From Marivita sp030148515 (GTDB lineage Bacteria > Pseudomonadota > Alphaproteobacteria > Rhodobacterales > Rhodobacteraceae): DNA of 64,000 bases. Of this stretch, positions 9,701 through 18,313 are shown piece by piece. Position numbers and translations under genes: made by a program. Within the stretch, counting starts at the first letter, position 1; every line of letters starts with the position of its first letter. Below the pieces are notes generated by a model, which made no database searches, was not told the DNA's origin, and saw nothing but the letters and a program-made list of their open reading frames with translations. The stretch covers positions 3,596,001 through 3,660,000 of the forward strand of contig NZ_CP180351.1 in assembly GCF_048006345.1 (NCBI RefSeq). The letters run 5' to 3'.

Positions 9701-10107
9701 GGAAAGCGCCGCAAGATGGATGCGCAGAACGCGTGGATCGTCTGAATGCGCAGGCCGCCCGGCGTTTCGATGGCGCGGGCAAAGAGCGTCCGCGCGCGGG
9801 ACAGGAAATCGGGTGTCAGGCGTTCGCGGTCTTCGCCCAGTTCCTCAAGCTGTGCACGCAAGGATGCGTTGTCCAACATCGCCCATTCGCCCAACCGCTT
9901 GAACAGACGGTTCTGCATCTCGCTTGCCGCAGCATTGGTGAATGTCAGGCACAGGATATGTTCGGGGCGCGTGTCCCCCAGCAGCAGCCGCGCAACGCGG
10001 TCGGTGAGAACGCGCGTCTTGCCGGACCCCGCATTGGCGCTGAGCCATGTTGAGGCCGTGGGGTCGGCGGCACGGACCTGTGCCTCGGTCGCCTCGTTGC
10101 GGATCAT
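6715..10107 (-). CDS. addA: Double-strand break repair helicase-nuclease AddA
   Basis: Helicase and nuclease subunit of AddAB, the alphaproteobacterial counterpart of RecBCD; it resects DNA ends for RecA loading. With the start at 10107 the protein is 1130 aa. UvrD-type helicase motifs are visible: Walker A SANAGSGKTR near the N-terminus, LVDEAQDTSPAQW (motif II), FVVGDKKQSIYSFQGADP (motif III) and IMTIHGAKGLEAPIV (motif V). The C-terminal RecB-like nuclease shows VIDRLVV, IAVDFKTNR and LRQMGAYHAML. The ATG at 10107 overlaps the addB stop as ATGA, which fixes the start; 13 more codons are open upstream but lie inside addB. Confidence 0.96.
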   Translation of the reverse strand: MIRNEATEAQVRAADPTASTWLSANAGSGKTRVLTDRVARLLLGDTRPEHILCLTFTNAAASEMQNRLFKRLGEWAMLDNASLRAQLEELGEDRERLTPDFLSRARTLFARAIETPGGLRIQTIHAFCASILRRFPLEAGVSPQFQEIDDRAAQLLRETILDEMSSGRDAHLIADIARIASNEPLQLLAESIVGQRDGFTPALTRADLMHRYGLSESDSLSMCLAQVFPRDETAFLADLVPDLRTGVGMDNGLADAIGTVQAGGVDALLAMEAVVFTQKGELRKSLPPSAKLRKGALAASVNRLEDLYQRVEAARETRLALEAVDRDATLHRFAEAFLRRYEETKQARGWLDFDDLITRTRTLLTDRQQAQWVLYRLDGGIDHILVDEAQDTSPAQWDVINKLAQEFTSGEGARDDVRRTIFVVGDKKQSIYSFQGADPREFDTMRSAFREQMRATDAPLKDGQLSYSFRSSVPILRLVDQLFQGRNKAGFLPDQTHISFHDQVPGRVDLWPLIEPAENTEDDLPWDTPVDRVSPTHHNVILAKRVARFIHQTLENRTAIPVGAKNGEVEARAVHAGDFLILVRSRGALFHEILKACKALSLPIAGADKLKVMAELAVKDLRALLSFLATPEDSLSLASALRSPLFGLDEQAIFDLAHRRTSPHLWEELRRRRDDFPLVMEILDDLRGQVDFLRPYDLLERVLIRHKGRQKLIGRLGEEAEDGIDALLNQALAYEQTDIPSLTGFLHWMETDDIEIKRTVDSAGARIRIMTIHGAKGLEAPIVILPDTHKKASQSGKEAFVRASGSAHWRGSDKTRAAFQRAALEEARQAEEEEKDRLLYVALTRAERWLVVAAAGTADRNAESWHDRVKATLEAVGAYPHRFGFADDSPSDGLRLEHMDWPQPVSDNPALEVDEDITLPELFETRAPDPVKPTGVLSPSNLGGAKALPGADGDLTDIAKERGTLVHLLLEILPVVETEERQTAALRLVGYHPLADELIAEALAVLDAPELSPFFTKTALAEVAVTATVDVFPDSPLHGVIDRLVVTDNKIIAVDFKTNRTVPETEDQTPEGLLRQMGAYHAMLRQIYPDNEIETGILWTRTATYMPLSENRVTQALVRARHLDDPSEAT

Positions 10108-13049
10108 GTCAGGCGCACCTTGGTTGCAGGGTCGGACACCGTCCATTCCCCGTAGCGCGACAGCTGGTCATAATCCGATCCGAATGCATCCTTGTGCATG
10201 CGGTTTCGCGCGGTGTAGCCAGTATCCGGGTGGCGGTAGGCGTCGATCAGCGACCTTAGCATCTCCATGACGCGCTCTGGCGGACAGTCCCCAAGCGGTG
10301 CAGGCACTTCCGTGCCGTCGCCGGCCAGCGAGATATAGCGGGCCTCTGCCACAAAGCGGGGGCTGAACGTGTCAAACCCGCCTTCGAGGATCAGGGCCGC
10401 CGTCACGAGCAACTGCACATCAAACTGCAGTTGTTGATCCTTGGTTGGTGCTGTTCCCGTCTTGTAGTCGTAGACGAACGCCTCGGCGCGGTCGTTCATG
10501 TCAATCCGATCGGCTTTGGCGGTGATGCGAAACGGGGGATCGGCAATGTCCATCGCGCCTTTCTTCTCGAACAGGACGGGCGTTGCCAAAGCTTGACGGG
10601 CGATTTCGTTTTCAACGAACCAGCGCGCGATCTTCTCGATCCGAACGCGCCACTGAATGCGGTCCGTCGGCCAGGGCACCTCGGCAACGAGGATGCTCTG
10701 AGCGATCGACAATAGCGCACCTTCGGTGATTGATTGGTCATTTTGGGCCGTATCAGAGACGAATTTCTCGAACACCTTGTGAATGACGGTGCCCCGGTGC
10801 ATCGGGTTTGGTGCATGTTGGATCGGATGAAGCTGCTGCAGCCGCAGGATCTTGGACCCGTAGATCGCATAAGGATCGCGGATCAGTTTCTCGATATTGG
10901 TGACAGACAATTCGTTGGGCCGCGCGATCACCGGCGGCACGGGTGAGGGGCGCGGTGCAGCGGGTGCGAAGATGGGTTGCTCCAGCGCGCGTCCCAGCCG
11001 CAGCCAGTGACGCCCCCGGCTCTGCATCGCGTCCAGAGCATCGGGCCCACCGGTTTCAGGCAAACCGCGTAGCAGGTTTGTCAGGCGGTTGATCCAGCGC
11101 GACGGGACGGTTTCGGCGTCTTCGGACCGGACTGCTCGGCTCAGCCAGACCTCCTTTGCACCGACGGCCTGTTGAAAGTCATGTGCCGACAGGCCAATGC
11201 GACGTTCCGGAAGCAGAAGGCCCACCTGCTGCCGCATGCGCCGGTTCAGCCACGGATCAGCGGGCGGGGCATCTGGCCATGACTGTTCGTTCAGCCCGCC
11301 TAGGATCACCAGATCAGCGCCCATTACACGGGCCTCAATGGTTCCCCAGATCAGGATTTGCGAATGCGGTGCATCGCGGTCGCGGACCTCTTCCGCGCGC
11401 AACAGGCTGTCCACCAGGTCCGCATAGTCGCGCGCAGAGAGTTTCCCTCCGAACCCGGCGTTTTCGATCAACGCGTCAAAGGCTTTGCGGCAGGTCTCAC
11501 CCGCCTTCCTGTTCCAAAGCTCAGATGCATCATCGCTGCTTGAGCCCGCGCAGATCGCCTCGGCCTGCGCGAGATGATGCGCGACGTGCGCATCCAGATC
11601 GTTTGCCGCTGAAACGGCGGGTTGCAGCAGGCAGCGATCCATCCAGGCAAGCCAGTCCTGTGCTGTGTCCGCACCTTTCCACGACATCAGTTGCGACAAG
11701 TCCGGGTAAGGGATGCCGGTCTTGCGGATGAACAGTTCCACTTCCGAGGTCCAGAGGCGATGCTGCCCGCGATCGGCACCCGCATGGCACAGCGGATGTT
11801 TCAGGATCGTCAGAAGCGCATCGGCGGTCGGTCCGTTGACCCGAAGCTGGGCAATGTGACGGAGCAACCGACCCGGAGCGGTCAATTGTGCAGGGGTGCC
11901 CGCGCTGTCATCGGGCAGGATGCCCCAACGGTCCAGAAGAGCGGTCACCCGGCGCGTCAGCATCCGGTCCGGTGTGATCAAGGCAGCAGTTACGCCATCT
12001 TCGGCCGCTTGCCGCAACCGCATGGCAATTGCCCGCGCTTCATCGCGGGGAGATGGCGCTTCGAGCAAGGTTAGAGACTGTGTCGCGTCGGACAAGGACG
12101 GCAGGTTCGGCCCATCCAGAAGCCACTGATCCGTGACCGGGGCGGGGCGCAGCGCAAGTGACACCAACGCGTTGCGCTCCCGGTTTGGAGGGGGTGTATG
12201 TGTCCATGGGACAACATCGCGATGCTCCAACTCCAGCCGTTCCAGCAATCGGGCAAAGCGGAACTGCGGATGGTCTTCGCCTTGCATGGCTTCGGAGTTG
12301 CGAACGTTTCTGCGCTGCACATCCCAGGTTGAAGCGGGCATGTCCCAATCGAACCCCGGAAGGACAACTGCGCCCTGCGGTAGGGACGCGGCGGCTGTCA
12401 TCAGTTGAAAGGCCGAGCCGCGCGATCCGGTCGATCCCGCAATGATGATGGGGTGCTCTGGCGGTGCGATCTGCCAGCGCCGCAAGCGGAGGTCCAATGC
12501 CATGCGATTGACGGTAGCGGCATCTGGGGTGTCACTGTCTGGATCGAAGTAGCGCGTGACAATATTCAGAAAGCGCTGGGCACGCTCCCAATGGCCGGAT
12601 TGGTCGGTCACATCGAGGTTTGTGATATCCTCGGGCGTCACGCCTTCGGCCTGCATTTCATCGAGAAGCGCGCCGAGGCTTTGCGCGAGATCGTAAACTG
12701 CGGAACGCGGTGCCAAGCTTGGATCGGCATCAATCAGCTTGCGCACCAGTTCCGCGAGTTCCAGTTGGCGGCGCAGTGCGGGCGTCGGGCGGGGAAGGCT
12801 CGCGCGATCCACGGGATCGGCCAGATCGGTGATAAGCCTCATCCTTGGCAGGAAGCCGGCGCCCAGACTGTCGAACACGGATTCCACCCGCCGCTGCATG
12901 CGTCGTGTGTTCAGGAACAGCTCGACCCGCGCCATGGCGTCTGGCGGGTGATCCGCAAGGCGCGACTTCAGGCCAAGCGCAAGCTCACGGGCAAAATCGG
13001 CCCCAGGAGGCAACGCGAACAGGCGCGCTCGGTCCGTCGGATCAAACAT
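10104..13049 (-). CDS. addB: Double-strand break repair protein AddB
   Basis: Second subunit of AddAB (981 aa), with an inactive helicase-like core that scans for recombination hotspots in known homologues and a C-terminal PD-(D/E)XK nuclease. The nuclease signature is seen near the C-terminus as ADRIDM followed by FVYDYKTGTAPTKDQQLQFDVQLL; the conserved helix LSVTNIEKLIRDPYAIYGSKIL precedes it. The CxxCxxxxxC tail that binds an iron-sulfur cluster in Bacillus AddB is not visible. It overlaps addA by 4 bp and the upstream nucleotidyltransferase gene by 8 bp, so translation is coupled along the operon. Confidence 0.94.
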   Translation of the reverse strand: MFDPTDRARLFALPPGADFARELALGLKSRLADHPPDAMARVELFLNTRRMQRRVESVFDSLGAGFLPRMRLITDLADPVDRASLPRPTPALRRQLELAELVRKLIDADPSLAPRSAVYDLAQSLGALLDEMQAEGVTPEDITNLDVTDQSGHWERAQRFLNIVTRYFDPDSDTPDAATVNRMALDLRLRRWQIAPPEHPIIIAGSTGSRGSAFQLMTAAASLPQGAVVLPGFDWDMPASTWDVQRRNVRNSEAMQGEDHPQFRFARLLERLELEHRDVVPWTHTPPPNRERNALVSLALRPAPVTDQWLLDGPNLPSLSDATQSLTLLEAPSPRDEARAIAMRLRQAAEDGVTAALITPDRMLTRRVTALLDRWGILPDDSAGTPAQLTAPGRLLRHIAQLRVNGPTADALLTILKHPLCHAGADRGQHRLWTSEVELFIRKTGIPYPDLSQLMSWKGADTAQDWLAWMDRCLLQPAVSAANDLDAHVAHHLAQAEAICAGSSSDDASELWNRKAGETCRKAFDALIENAGFGGKLSARDYADLVDSLLRAEEVRDRDAPHSQILIWGTIEARVMGADLVILGGLNEQSWPDAPPADPWLNRRMRQQVGLLLPERRIGLSAHDFQQAVGAKEVWLSRAVRSEDAETVPSRWINRLTNLLRGLPETGGPDALDAMQSRGRHWLRLGRALEQPIFAPAAPRPSPVPPVIARPNELSVTNIEKLIRDPYAIYGSKILRLQQLHPIQHAPNPMHRGTVIHKVFEKFVSDTAQNDQSITEGALLSIAQSILVAEVPWPTDRIQWRVRIEKIARWFVENEIARQALATPVLFEKKGAMDIADPPFRITAKADRIDMNDRAEAFVYDYKTGTAPTKDQQLQFDVQLLVTAALILEGGFDTFSPRFVAEARYISLAGDGTEVPAPLGDCPPERVMEMLRSLIDAYRHPDTGYTARNRMHKDAFGSDYDQLSRYGEWTVSDPATKVRLT

Positions 13050-13722
13050 CCGCAGACCTCAACATGTCTTCGGCAAGGGTGATCCCGTCGGGATGCCCCA
13101 CATCGCACCAGAGACCGGGATAGGTCACCGCATGCAACCGGTCTTTTGCCTCCAGTTCCTCCCAGATTGTTCTGAGCGAAAACACGTTTTCAGGTGATTT
13201 AGAGACTTGTCCAGCCCGAATGATCTGAACCCCGGAATAAACAGTGTACCTGCCCCAATGGGCCAGACCGTCAGACGTGATGTCGAAGTCACCCTTGCCG
13301 GAACGTCCAACGGTTTGGGACATGGGGACACACAAGAGTAGCGCGTCCATGTCACCCCTCCAAGCTGCCTTGAGCACTTCCAACGGATTGGGCCCGTCCC
13401 AGACGGCATCTGTGTTCATCGTGAAAACCACATCGGCCTTCAGCAAGGGCAGCGCAGCTTTCAGCCCGCCGCCGGTATCAAGGATCTCAGGAGATTCGAC
13501 AGAGACCCGAACGTCGGTTCCGGCAAAATGATCGACGATCTGATCCGCCTTGTAATGGGCGTTCGCAACGACACATGCCGGGGAGATGGCTTTAACGAAG
13601 TCCATAGCGTGGTCGATCAGCGGCTTGCCCGCGACGCGGATCAAAGGTTTGGGTTTGTCCTCGGTCAGGGTCCCCATCCGCGTGCCAAACCCGGCGGCGA
13701 AAAGCATTACGGCGTCTGGCAT
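13042..13722 (-). CDS. murU: N-acetylmuramate-1-phosphate uridylyltransferase-like sugar nucleotidyltransferase (MurU)
   Basis: Predicted to transfer UMP to MurNAc-1-phosphate in the cell-wall recycling shortcut that bypasses de novo UDP-MurNAc synthesis and can blunt fosfomycin action. The 226-aa protein has the nucleotidyltransferase signature LFAAGFGTRMGTLTEDKPKPL at its N-terminus and the metal-binding MNTDAVWDG segment. The start at ATG 13722 shares one base with the amgK stop (TGATG); a GTG one codon earlier is possible. Pairing with AmgK in the same operon supports MurU over a generic glucose- or mannose-1-phosphate nucleotidyltransferase, but the substrate is inferred from context. 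Confidence 0.85.
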   Translation of the reverse strand: MPDAVMLFAAGFGTRMGTLTEDKPKPLIRVAGKPLIDHAMDFVKAISPACVVANAHYKADQIVDHFAGTDVRVSVESPEILDTGGGLKAALPLLKADVVFTMNTDAVWDGPNPLEVLKAAWRGDMDALLLCVPMSQTVGRSGKGDFDITSDGLAHWGRYTVYSGVQIIRAGQVSKSPENVFSLRTIWEELEAKDRLHAVTYPGLWCDVGHPDGITLAEDMLRSADV

Positions 13723-14687
13723 CACTGCGCCCTCGAAGCAAAGCGTTCCGGCGTGGGTTCGGGGAACAGATCAAGGATCAGCGGTTCCAGGTCATGGGCG
13801 ACCGGGGTAGCGAGGCTTGTCCTAATGTGGCCCCAGACCCTAGGGATCAGTGACAGGTAACCCGGTTTTTGCCGTTCGGTGGCGAGGCGGGCAAAAATGC
13901 CGAGTATGCGTAGGTTCCGTTGTAAACCCAGAAGGTGAAACATCGGCATCACCGTGCTTTCGGATCGGCCAGATCGGTCGAGGTAATGGCGCAGCGTGGC
14001 TGTTTGGCAGGCTATAGAGACTTCCCTGCGAGCGTCCTGCAGCATCGATACCAGATCGTAGATTGGGGGTCCGGCTAAGGCATCCTGAAAATCAAGCAGG
14101 CCCACGCGACGCAGGTTATCCCGCTCCGGCAGCCAGATCATGTTCTCTGCGTGGTAGTCGCGCAAAACCAGCACAGTTTCATCGGGCACATGCAGGCTAA
14201 GTAAGTCCGTCAAGCGTGCGGTGATGGTCTGCGCTGCGGCGTCATTCTTGATGCCAAGACGTGGCAGGTAGTGGGTGAATGCCGGTTCGATCATCTGACC
14301 CAGCACGTCAGGCGTTGCGCGCGACAGACCTGCCGGCACAGGGCAGGTTTCCAGATGGCACAGAACATCTGTTGCTGCGGCGTACAGGTCGACTTCCAGT
14401 TCAGGACGTTCCTGCGCGACCTTGGCGAATTGCGCGTTGCCGAAATCCTCGATCAACATCAGGCCGGGCGCCTTGGCAAAGATGGTTGGAGCGGACAGGC
14501 CGAGACTGTTCAATTCGGCAGACAGCTTTGCAAACCGCTCTGTGTCGTCTTGTGGGTCGATCATGAGGATTGCGCGTTTTGAGCCTTGATAGAGCCTGAT
14601 ATACAGGCGCGAAGACGCATCACCGGCCAGTGGTTCCCGGGTCGCTCCGGCCCAGCCCTGCGCGGTCAGAAACGCATCGATGCTCAT
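13722..14687 (-). CDS. amgK: Anomeric MurNAc/GlcNAc kinase AmgK (aminoglycoside phosphotransferase fold)
   Basis: Predicted to phosphorylate recovered N-acetylmuramate at C1, producing the substrate for MurU. The 321-aa protein has the phosphotransferase fold: an ATP lobe with GDASSRLYIRLYQ and RAILMIDPQ, the catalytic loop VLRDYHAENMIWLP, and the metal motif VGLLDFQDALAGPPIYDLVSML. ATG at 14687 forms ATGA with the tsaE stop, which settles the start over an upstream in-frame candidate at 14717. The operon tsaE-amgK-murU-addB-addA couples wall recycling, tRNA modification and DNA repair genes; no mupP phosphatase gene is present here. Confidence 0.88.
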   Translation of the reverse strand: MSIDAFLTAQGWAGATREPLAGDASSRLYIRLYQGSKRAILMIDPQDDTERFAKLSAELNSLGLSAPTIFAKAPGLMLIEDFGNAQFAKVAQERPELEVDLYAAATDVLCHLETCPVPAGLSRATPDVLGQMIEPAFTHYLPRLGIKNDAAAQTITARLTDLLSLHVPDETVLVLRDYHAENMIWLPERDNLRRVGLLDFQDALAGPPIYDLVSMLQDARREVSIACQTATLRHYLDRSGRSESTVMPMFHLLGLQRNLRILGIFARLATERQKPGYLSLIPRVWGHIRTSLATPVAHDLEPLILDLFPEPTPERFASRAQ

Positions 14688-15157
14688 GCCAATGCCTCCG
14701 CAACGCGATCCGACCATGCCGGATGGGTCCAGGACAAGGTGATGTCGCGACGGTCGGATGTGTCGGGGTTTTCAAGACGCACCGTCAAAGCCTCTGGCGG
14801 TACCAAATCGTCAAGCCGATCCGGCCATTCAATCAGGCAGATGGCGTTTTGAAAAGCATCCAGAAGACCCAGTTCGACGATCTGGTCCGGATCACCCAAG
14901 CGGTACAGATCGGCGTGCCACAACTCACAGTCGGGCAGGTCATAGGCCTGTACGATGGTGAAGGTGGGTGACGGCACGTCTTCGGGTTCGGCAAGTCGCG
15001 ACAGGATCAGAGCGCGGGCGAAATGGCTTTTCCCGGCGCCGATATTGCCTTCCAAAAGCAGCGTATCACCGGCACGCAAACTAGCTCCGAGACGAATGGC
15101 AAGTCGCGCGGTTTCATCAGGAGAGGTCGAGGTGAACGCCGCGCTGTGTTGGGTCAT
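14684..15157 (-). CDS. tsaE: tRNA threonylcarbamoyladenosine biosynthesis ATPase TsaE
   Basis: P-loop ATPase that works with TsaB, TsaC and TsaD to make t6A37 in ANN-decoding tRNAs. The 157-aa protein shows Walker A EGNIGAGKSHFARAL (near residue 37), PSPTFTIVQAY, and LWHADLYRLGDPDQIVELGLLD followed by ICLIEWPDRL, all diagnostic of the family. It is the first gene of the coupled operon running to addA. Its partner tsaD is also in this window (30714-31784) but in a separate unit. Confidence 0.96.
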   Translation of the reverse strand: MTQHSAAFTSTSPDETARLAIRLGASLRAGDTLLLEGNIGAGKSHFARALILSRLAEPEDVPSPTFTIVQAYDLPDCELWHADLYRLGDPDQIVELGLLDAFQNAICLIEWPDRLDDLVPPEALTVRLENPDTSDRRDITLSWTHPAWSDRVAEALA

Positions 15158-15208
15158 GCGGGCATGTTTACCCGGCTTGGTGCGGGCTGCAAGATTGGAA
15201 ACCGATGC

Positions 15209-16723
15209 TCAGGCGGAAACGATCTTCAACCCGTCAGGTTCTGGGTGGGCATCACGGTTCTTGGAGTTGTGACAGAAGCGGATCAGCGTTGCGCCATGGC
15301 AGATCGGGTCGATCCGGCAGATCACCTCGCGCCCGTCTTTGCTGCGCAATTCACTGTCCCAACTGACGCGCTCCTGAGAGTTGGTCACGAAGTCGCGCAA
15401 TTCCGGCCAGACCGGGCTTGGATGAAAGGCGGATTTCCACGACTGCGTTGCCTCGACGATTGTTGTTTCAAGGATGCACGCCTCGGGTTCGACGCTCCAC
15501 AAGTCTGCGTAAGTGGTGTTGCAGACGGTCAGCGTGCCTTGCGAGTCAAAGACGGCGACTGCGTCGTCAAACGTGTCAATGACCGACTGCAAGGTGTCCA
15601 GTTCTGTACGAAACCCCCGCGTCAAAGACACTTCTGCGGTGATGTCGTTGAACAGGAACGCAATTGCGCCGTCGGGGTATGGTTGGCCGGTGACATCGAA
15701 GGTCTGACCGTTGGCCAGCGACCATGTTTCGCGAAACCGGTCGTCACAGGCGGCCGCCACCAGAAGGGCCATGCGTTCGCGCCAGTCGTCATAGCTTTTG
15801 GGTTCCGGCATGACCCGACAGTCCCGCAGTTTATCAAAGAATTCGAACAGGGCGGGACGACTGCTCAGGAAATCTATCGGTACCCGACTGAGGTCAACAA
15901 GCGCCGGGTTGAACAGAACAAGTCGACGGTCCCGATCAAAGATCGCGAGGCCCGTCGTGAGATTGGCAAATGTCTTGGACAGTGTCTGGACGAAGTTTTG
16001 TTGCGCCGCCTCGGCGCGAACAACGGCATCGACGCCCGTGGCGAAATAGACCTGACCGCCCGTTGTTTTCTGCGTCGTCACCTCAAGCCAACGGTTCTCG
16101 CCCGATCCAAGACCTGGTGCCTTGAGGTCAAGCCGTTTCGGGCGTTGGGGATCGTGTTTGGCAACCTCTGCCGTAACGAGGTCACGGAATGCAGAGCCTC
16201 CACCATGCGCATGTGCATAGCGGTTGAACGCTTCATTGCCCCACAAAAGGTCCGATTCATCGGTCACCGCCCAGATCGGATCCGGCGCGAGCATCATTGC
16301 TGATTGCAGATGCCCGCCCAGAGATTTGCACTGTCGGGTGGTGAACCAGTCATCCCCAGCCTGGCCGCTTGGGTAAACAGTGACATGTGTCCGGTCACCT
16401 TGCGTCGCGATGGTGATTTCCATTTCCGACAGATCGGAGCTGTGTTCGCCGGGGCGCAGAGCTTTAGGGAGATCCGGTATCATCGGAAGCAAAGCCAGCC
16501 TCAAATCGCTCCATACCGGTGCGGTTGGGGGGATCGGAAACAGCGACCAAATCCGGTCATCCGCGTCGATCAGAGTTTCGCCCTGAAAAAGCATAGAAAG
16601 GTAGGGTCTGTTTTCGGCACGTGTGTCTGCCTTCCTGCCGCGCAAACTGAAGGCAATCAGGCCAATCGTGATTGCAGCGCAGATCAGACCGATCCCCAAC
16701 GCAGTCCAAGCAAATGAATCCAT
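15209..16723 (-). CDS. Membrane-anchored PAS-domain protein without a kinase domain
   Basis: A 504-aa protein with one N-terminal membrane helix (residues about 5-27) followed by a charged cytoplasmic part. Two or three PAS-like modules can be seen; examples are FANLTTGLAIFDRDRRLVLFNPALVDL and DTFDDAVAVFDSQGTLTVCNTTYADLW, each in the form taken by PAS folds that precede histidine kinases. No H-box or ATPase motif follows and the chain ends shortly after the last PAS domain. It lies 75 bp downstream of regB on the same strand, so it may be co-transcribed and feed into redox or energy sensing. The partner is unknown; calling it a degenerate sensor kinase is inference. Confidence 0.8.
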   Translation of the reverse strand: MDSFAWTALGIGLICAAITIGLIAFSLRGRKADTRAENRPYLSMLFQGETLIDADDRIWSLFPIPPTAPVWSDLRLALLPMIPDLPKALRPGEHSSDLSEMEITIATQGDRTHVTVYPSGQAGDDWFTTRQCKSLGGHLQSAMMLAPDPIWAVTDESDLLWGNEAFNRYAHAHGGGSAFRDLVTAEVAKHDPQRPKRLDLKAPGLGSGENRWLEVTTQKTTGGQVYFATGVDAVVRAEAAQQNFVQTLSKTFANLTTGLAIFDRDRRLVLFNPALVDLSRVPIDFLSSRPALFEFFDKLRDCRVMPEPKSYDDWRERMALLVAAACDDRFRETWSLANGQTFDVTGQPYPDGAIAFLFNDITAEVSLTRGFRTELDTLQSVIDTFDDAVAVFDSQGTLTVCNTTYADLWSVEPEACILETTIVEATQSWKSAFHPSPVWPELRDFVTNSQERVSWDSELRSKDGREVICRIDPICHGATLIRFCHNSKNRDAHPEPDGLKIVSA

Positions 16724-16798
16724 TGTCCAACCCCGGTTCCGCCAAACCGGTATTCAATGATGATTTGATTAACAGCGTATTAACCGCAGCGTGCCGAG

Positions 16799-18196
16799 TT
16801 AGATCTTGAAGGACGGGTTTTCCCCGATGCCTTTGCCTTTGGGCAGGCTGGGTGGCACGATGGCATTTCGCGGCCAGACGACTTCGACAACCGCTCCCCT
16901 GCGCCGCGATGCGCTGTTCACACGATCTGCGCCATTGGCAAAGCTCAATTCCGCGCCGGATCGTTGCAACAGGGTTTTGGCAATGAACAGACCCAATCCC
17001 ATACCTTCGTATTCGGGTCGCGCCGTGCGGTCGCGTTCCGTGCGACGATTGCGGACAAACGGATCGCCGATCCGGCCCAGCATATTGGTCGGGTATCCCG
17101 GTCCGTCGTCCATGATCCGCACGGATACGACCTTGTCCGTCCAATGCGCCTCGACCCAGACGGTGGACCTAGCGAAATCGACCGCATTCTGGATGAGGTT
17201 GCGCAATCCATGAATGATTTCGGGTCGCCTTAAGGCCAGCGGAGGATCGAAATCTTCTTCGTTCGCGTCTTCCGATCCGAAAGCTTCGATCAGCACGTCT
17301 TTTCCCCGGTTCAGATGCGGTTCTGCCGCCTCACGGATCACTTCCACCAACGGAGCAGAGCGGATTTGCAGGTCTTCCTTACCTGCCCGCCCCATCGATT
17401 GAAGAATGTCGCGGCAGCGGTCGGCCTGTTCGCGGATCAGGCGCGCGTCGTCCTGCAGGTCGGGCTGGTCGGCCAATTCCTCGATCAGTTCGGCGCTGGT
17501 CAGTTTGATCGTGGCCAAGGGCGTGCCAAGCTCGTGTGCCGCCGCCGCGACGACGCCACCCAGATTGTTGAGCATCTGGGTCCGGCTGAGCGCCATTTGG
17601 GTCGCCACAACAGCATCGCCCATAGAGTTCATTTCCTCGGTGATCTGTCTCGCATAGAGCGACAGGAAGATCACGGCGATGGTGATTGCCGTCCACTGGC
17701 CGAACACGAACACATCCGCGATGCGCATGATGAACCCTTGTTCAGTGCGCAACGGCAGGTGAAAGAACACCATCAGCGTCACCAGCGTCAGCGCAGTAGC
17801 GCCGATGATGATGGTTGAGCGAAGCGTCATGATCGTCGCCGACACAATCACCGGGCCAAGGATCAGGATCGTGAACGGGTTATGTAGGCCGCCAGTCAAA
17901 TAGATCAGAAAACAGAGTTGCAGCAGGTCGAACAGGACCATGAGAAAGTTCTCGGCCTCGTTCAGTCGCTTGTTTTCAGGGAATACAAAGATGGCGATCA
18001 GGTTGCCGACAACTGAAACGCCAACCGCAAGGTAACACAATCCGAGCTCGAGCTGCAGGTTGTAGAACTTCTGCGCCAGAGTGATTGCCGCCAGCTGGCC
18101 CACGATGGCACACCAGCGCAGCCAGATCATTGTCCGCAGGCGGATAAAGCTGCCGCGCTGACGTTCTTGGAAGATCCCGAACTCGGTTTGCGTCAT
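16799..18196 (-). CDS. regB: Redox-sensing histidine kinase RegB (PrrB/ActS)
   Basis: Membrane sensor kinase that phosphorylates RegA under reducing, low-oxygen conditions. The 465-aa protein has six hydrophobic helices and the ubiquinone-site heptad GGLHNPF (about 102-108) conserved in RegB. The H-box AAAAHELGTPLATIK has the phospho-accepting His near 221. A redox-active Cys in DRCRDILQSMGRAGKEDLQ (near 261) is followed by ATPase motifs LIQNAVDFA, DDGPGY and GMGLGLFIAKTLL. ATG at 18196 is chosen because longer forms would run into the divergent senC gene. It is divergent from senC-regA across 117 bp, the classic RegB/SenC/RegA layout. Confidence 0.95.
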   Translation of the reverse strand: MTQTEFGIFQERQRGSFIRLRTMIWLRWCAIVGQLAAITLAQKFYNLQLELGLCYLAVGVSVVGNLIAIFVFPENKRLNEAENFLMVLFDLLQLCFLIYLTGGLHNPFTILILGPVIVSATIMTLRSTIIIGATALTLVTLMVFFHLPLRTEQGFIMRIADVFVFGQWTAITIAVIFLSLYARQITEEMNSMGDAVVATQMALSRTQMLNNLGGVVAAAAHELGTPLATIKLTSAELIEELADQPDLQDDARLIREQADRCRDILQSMGRAGKEDLQIRSAPLVEVIREAAEPHLNRGKDVLIEAFGSEDANEEDFDPPLALRRPEIIHGLRNLIQNAVDFARSTVWVEAHWTDKVVSVRIMDDGPGYPTNMLGRIGDPFVRNRRTERDRTARPEYEGMGLGLFIAKTLLQRSGAELSFANGADRVNSASRRRGAVVEVVWPRNAIVPPSLPKGKGIGENPSFKI

Positions 18197-18313
18197 CTGC
18201 GCCCTTTCGCCACTTGTGCCGGAGTTCAAAATCCTTACCTCGGCTTTAGCAAAGCATAGGCAAGGCAATTCTGATGAGAAGGGCTTTGTTGGTGCAAAAG
18301 CGAAGGAGATCAC

